DNA of 64,000 bases, taken from NCBI GenBank assembly GCA_037039925.1, contig JAXRKP010000603.1, positions 67,501 through 131,500 of the forward strand, given 5' to 3'. The notes under the pieces were generated by a model. That model saw only the letters and a list, made by a program, of their open reading frames with translations. It made no database searches and was not told the DNA's origin. Source of the DNA: Doris montereyensis (taxonomy: Eukaryota; Mollusca; Gastropoda; Nudibranchia; Dorididae). Below, piece after piece: positions 62,539-64,000 of the stretch (position 1 is the stretch's first letter; the number at the start of each line of letters is the position of its first letter). A program made the position numbers and the translations under genes.

Positions 62539-62544
62539 AATAAA
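62539..62544 (+). terminator. Polyadenylation signal AATAAA after the BtpA-family gene
   Basis: A canonical AATAAA lies about 210 bases after the stop (about 160 after the longer candidate stop). It is the first on this strand and suits a short 3' UTR. Confidence 0.5.
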
Positions 62545-62549
62545 CTCAC

Positions 62550-64000
62550 GTCAAGGAATTTAGTCATCTTGTTGAAGCTAAGTTTTTGGTCGAACAAAGT
62601 GTCAAAGTGCATATACTTCTGCCTTACATTACCTAGAGTTTTACATAGACTTCTAACAATTTTGACATGCTAAAAAGTTATATTCTTATAGAGTTCACAG
62701 TGATAATGTGGTCTTGGCTGAATAGATTAATGAAAAAAGACTGCTTTATTCAATCTACAAAGAAGAGATGAAAGCGTTGATGGATCTATTCCTACATTCT
62801 GCCACTTCCATGATCATTGCTCTTTTGTTTTACACAACGCATTCACTTTAAAATGGTGCTATACCTTATTTCATAACAAGTAGACTAAATAAGGTATGTC
62901 AGTGAAATGTGAGGTATCTCTCAGAATAGCACATAGTCTACGACATAACCAAGAACACTACGGTAAAAGTAACAGTCTATCGGTAGAATGCAATCAAAAA
63001 TAAATATTTACAGCTTCCTATAAAAACTGCGCAACTGTTTGTGTGTCTTAATTCTTAACTCAGAATTTCATGTGTTTTGAACACAAAGGACAAAAATGAG
63101 CTATTTAACCTGACATACTGCAATAACGATCTGCTTGTGAAATACAATGAAGAGATATAGTACAGTGGTTACGGTCTAAGAGCATGGCCCTTGTGAGATT
63201 GAAAAATCATACTGGTAGGCAGATCGGGGTAGTAAGGGGATGGCAGACGTTAACAATAACACACAAAGGAAGGCTTTGACCATGCTTAAATCTAACTCTT
63301 GTCAATCATGCAATAGATGTCTCTCAGTTTCACAAGGAACAGGTCAGTTGCTTTATGTAGCTAATGGCCATCCATTTCTACCTGATATTACTGATAAGTA
63401 TCAAACAAATCACCTGCGCCACATTGGTTGGAGGCGCATCTTTGATTTGATTGACATCAATTAACCTCAATTGTGTATGTAACGTACGTCAAGGAATAAT
63501 GCATTTAGACTATTGTTCGTTTTGCCTACACAAAGCGTTGCGCATCATAATGCTGTCTGGCAGGTAGAGAAAGATTCAATGTTAACAACCTATGCTAGAC
63601 AATGACCATTGTTTGCTTGGCCCAGGTGGATGAAATTAGCACCTTGCTGTCTGGCAGGTGCAAAGAGTTCACTATCATTATCAGTATCAGCACCTATGTA
63701 TTACAGCTGGCAGGTGTGGCTTGATCATTTACACATCTGGCATAATGGAAATGCCTTCATATTTTGAAATCTATGAAAAAAGACGTGTCGTGACAATTTT
63801 GACAAGCTAGGTGTCTGTCAAAAAATCATGTTGTTAACTGGTCCATGTACGTTGTTAAAGGGGCCAATTGAGAAAGAAAAAATTGTTTCCTGATATAGCA
63901 TGCTGGTAGGTGGGTCGTAGTGAGATGACGTGTTCTTAGACCGACACTGCTGTACTATAAATTAATAAATGAATTCCTGTGAAAACTGCGTAATTCTATC
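62550..64000. other. Downstream flank of the BtpA-family gene
   Basis: A short motif, CTGTCTGGCAGGT or CAGCTGGCAGGTGTGG, occurs three times at about 63553-63720. A 74-codon frame at 63240-63464 has no recognisable features. No gene is supported. Confidence 0.5.

Noticed and set aside
63240..63464. A 74-codon plus-strand frame near the right edge
   Set aside because: No motif, no splice or promoter context and no recognisable similarity.

Overview
This is animal nuclear DNA: AT-rich, with GT-AG introns, SINE- and LINE-type retroelements, hairpin DNA transposons, minisatellites and very long (GA)n and (TA)n tracts. No bacterial features are present. Repeats rich in AGATCTAGATCT-like sequence and tRNA-headed SINEs suggest a lophotrochozoan, perhaps a gastropod mollusc. 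That placement is only a guess.

Two genes can be reconstructed exon by exon, arranged head to head. Cyclin E runs on the minus strand from an ATG at 48433 to a stop at 12902. I find twelve coding exons spread over about 35 kb, giving a cyclin of about 457 residues with a basic N-terminus, the full cyclin box fold and an LLTPP Fbw7-type degron at the C-terminus. A BtpA/SgcQ-family protein (like C. elegans F13E9.13) runs on the plus strand from an ATG at 49806 to a stop at 62328, in six exons. The start codons are 1.37 kb apart, so the interval 48434-49805 should hold a shared or back-to-back promoter. It contains a perfect E2F-type site, as expected for cyclin E, and an inverted CCAAT box near the BtpA start.

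Layout: 1-12850 is gene-poor flank with minisatellites, SINEs and one MITE. 12902-20000 holds the eight exons encoding the cyclin E core, with a hAT-like transposon remnant and a hairpin element in the introns. 20000-48000 is the large 5' introns of cyclin E, packed with (GA)n and (TA)n tracts, a 25-copy minisatellite that looks SINE-derived, and up to three candidate alternative first exons that join in phase to exon 5. 49806-62328 is the BtpA-family gene; its 6.4-kb first intron contains an RTE/BovB-like LINE inserted into an older CR1-like LINE, with both target-site copies visible. 62550-64000 has nothing recognisable.

The most practical observation is that both conserved genes carry single-base frame breaks, eight in all and mostly at short homopolymers. 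Two exons each contain a compensating pair, so they look open while encoding 20-25 wrong residues. This fits a draft long-read assembly with residual indels better than two independent pseudogenes. Automated gene models here will be wrong unless this is handled.
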